A DNA stretch of 7,074 bases, from contig JAPOKN010000049.1 of the NCBI GenBank assembly GCA_029977605.1, forward strand, positions 1 to 7,074. The letters are read 5' to 3'. The notes beneath the pieces are model-generated. The model was not told the origin of the DNA. It ran no database searches and worked only from the letters and a program-made list of their open reading frames with translations. The stretch is from Methanobacteriota archaeon (GTDB lineage Archaea; Thermoplasmatota; Poseidoniia; MGIII; CG-Epi1). Of this stretch, positions 6,857 to 7,074 are shown in pieces. The position numbers were made by a program, and so were the translations under genes. Position 1 is the first letter of the stretch, and each line of letters opens with the position of its first letter.

Positions 6857-6863
6857 ATAAATA
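6857..6863 (-). promoter_or_regulatory. TATA box for the glycosyltransferase gene
   Basis: The minus strand reads TATTTAT, centred 24 nt from the GTG at 6836. This supports a leaderless message starting at that GTG; the alternative ATG at 6821 would have a leader of about 15 nt. No Shine-Dalgarno motif precedes either codon. The box lies in an 81-nt gap shared with the divergent tRNA promoter. Confidence 0.5.
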
Positions 6864-6885
6864 CATTCTTGGTCCATAGCAGAAG

Positions 6886-6892
6886 TTTTAAA
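6886..6892 (+). promoter_or_regulatory. TATA box for the tRNA operon
   Basis: TTTTAAA is centred about 29 nt before the first base of tRNA-Asn at 6918, predicting a start a few bases upstream of the mature 5' end. The second tRNA follows after only 2 nt and has no promoter of its own, so both are probably made as one precursor from here. Confidence 0.5.
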
Positions 6893-6917
6893 CCATAGTT
6901 TAGTGGAAGAGTTCCGT

Positions 6918-6994
6918 GCCGCTGTAGCTCAGCAGGTCAGAGCATCCGGCTGTTAACCGGACGGTCATCGGTTCGAATCCGATCAGCGGCGCCA
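6918..6994 (+). tRNA. tRNA-Asn (anticodon GTT), CCA encoded
   Basis: A full cloverleaf folds. The acceptor is GCCGCTG (6918-6924) with CAGCGGC (6984-6990). The D stem is GCTC/GAGC (6927-6930, 6940-6943). The anticodon stem TCCGG/CCGGA (6945-6949, 6957-6961) encloses loop CTGTTAA with anticodon GTT at 6952-6954. The variable loop is CGGTC, and the T stem ATCGG/CCGAT carries loop TTCGAAT. The discriminator is G6991, as usual for tRNA-Asn, and the CCA end is encoded at 6992-6994. All stems are fully paired and no intron interrupts the gene. Confidence 0.97.
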
Positions 6995-6996
6995 CG

Positions 6997-7073
6997 GGGC
7001 CCGTAGCTTAGTCTGGTGGAGCTCCCGGCTCATAACCGGGCGGTCGTCGGTTCAAATCCGGCCGGGCCCACCA
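6997..7073 (+). tRNA. tRNA with anticodon CAT: probable tRNA-Ile2, or elongator tRNA-Met
   Basis: The cloverleaf has acceptor GGGCCCG (6997-7003) with CGGGCCC (7063-7069). The D stem is GCTT/GAGC (7006-7009, 7019-7022; one G-U pair). The anticodon stem CCCGG/CCGGG (7024-7028, 7036-7040) carries anticodon CAT at 7031-7033. The variable loop is CGGTC, and the T stem GTCGG/CCGGC (7046-7050, 7058-7062) has one G-U pair. The discriminator is A7070 and CCA is encoded at 7071-7073, one base before the window end. It lacks the three consecutive G-C pairs of initiator tRNA in the anticodon stem, so it is not the initiator. The GGGCC acceptor start, A73 and general resemblance to archaeal isoleucine tRNAs favour Ile2, whose C34 is modified to agmatidine to read AUA. 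Elongator Met cannot be excluded by eye. It lies 2 nt after tRNA-Asn. Confidence 0.9.
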
Positions 7074-7074
7074 A

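Noticed and set aside
1..7074. Mobile element, CRISPR array, toxin-antitoxin or defence system
   Set aside because: No transposase, integrase, direct-repeat array, terminal inverted repeats or defence domains were seen. The tRNA genes at the right edge could serve as integration sites, but no integrase or attachment repeat is present.

Overview
The window looks like chromosomal DNA from a euryarchaeon. It carries an archaeal Orc1/Cdc6 initiator and the small (exonuclease) subunit DP1 of the archaea-specific family D DNA polymerase. The protein-coding part is AT-rich, the tRNA genes are GC-rich, and several start codons sit about 25-27 nt downstream of archaeal TATA-like boxes with no Shine-Dalgarno motif (leaderless transcripts). 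A planktonic marine lineage such as Marine Group II/III (Poseidoniales and relatives) would fit the compact, AT-rich layout and the short DP1. That placement is inference and rests on no marker-gene comparison.

Layout, left to right. Positions 1-1209 hold the 3' part of a TrkH-type potassium channel subunit, cut by the window edge just after its first selectivity-filter loop. A small, charged, unrecognised protein (1246-1662) follows on the same strand. Its stop overlaps by 4 nt the stop of the convergent orc1/cdc6 gene (1659-2954, minus). A 174-nt intergenic region (2955-3128), very AT-rich with A and T tracts, separates orc1/cdc6 from the divergent DP1 gene (3129-4562, plus). It is the most plausible replication origin in the window. 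Next come an ATP-grasp enzyme (4604-5599, plus) and a convergent GT-B glycosyltransferase (5586-6836, minus), whose 3' ends overlap by 14 nt. The window closes with two tandem tRNA genes on the plus strand: tRNA-Asn(GTT), and a tRNA with anticodon CAT that reads more like tRNA-Ile2 than elongator tRNA-Met.

Functionally, the centre is a replication locus: an initiator that binds and opens the origin, next to a subunit of the replicative polymerase, as in Thermococcales. The large subunit DP2 is not in the window. The ATP-grasp enzyme and glycosyltransferase may act in cell-surface or small-molecule glycan or amide metabolism, but they share only a convergent arrangement and not an operon. I found no mobile element, CRISPR array, rRNA, clear terminator or defence system. 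I see no convincing new multi-gene system. The best items to follow up are the candidate origin, the UUG-started leaderless DP1, and the unknown small gene beside orc1.
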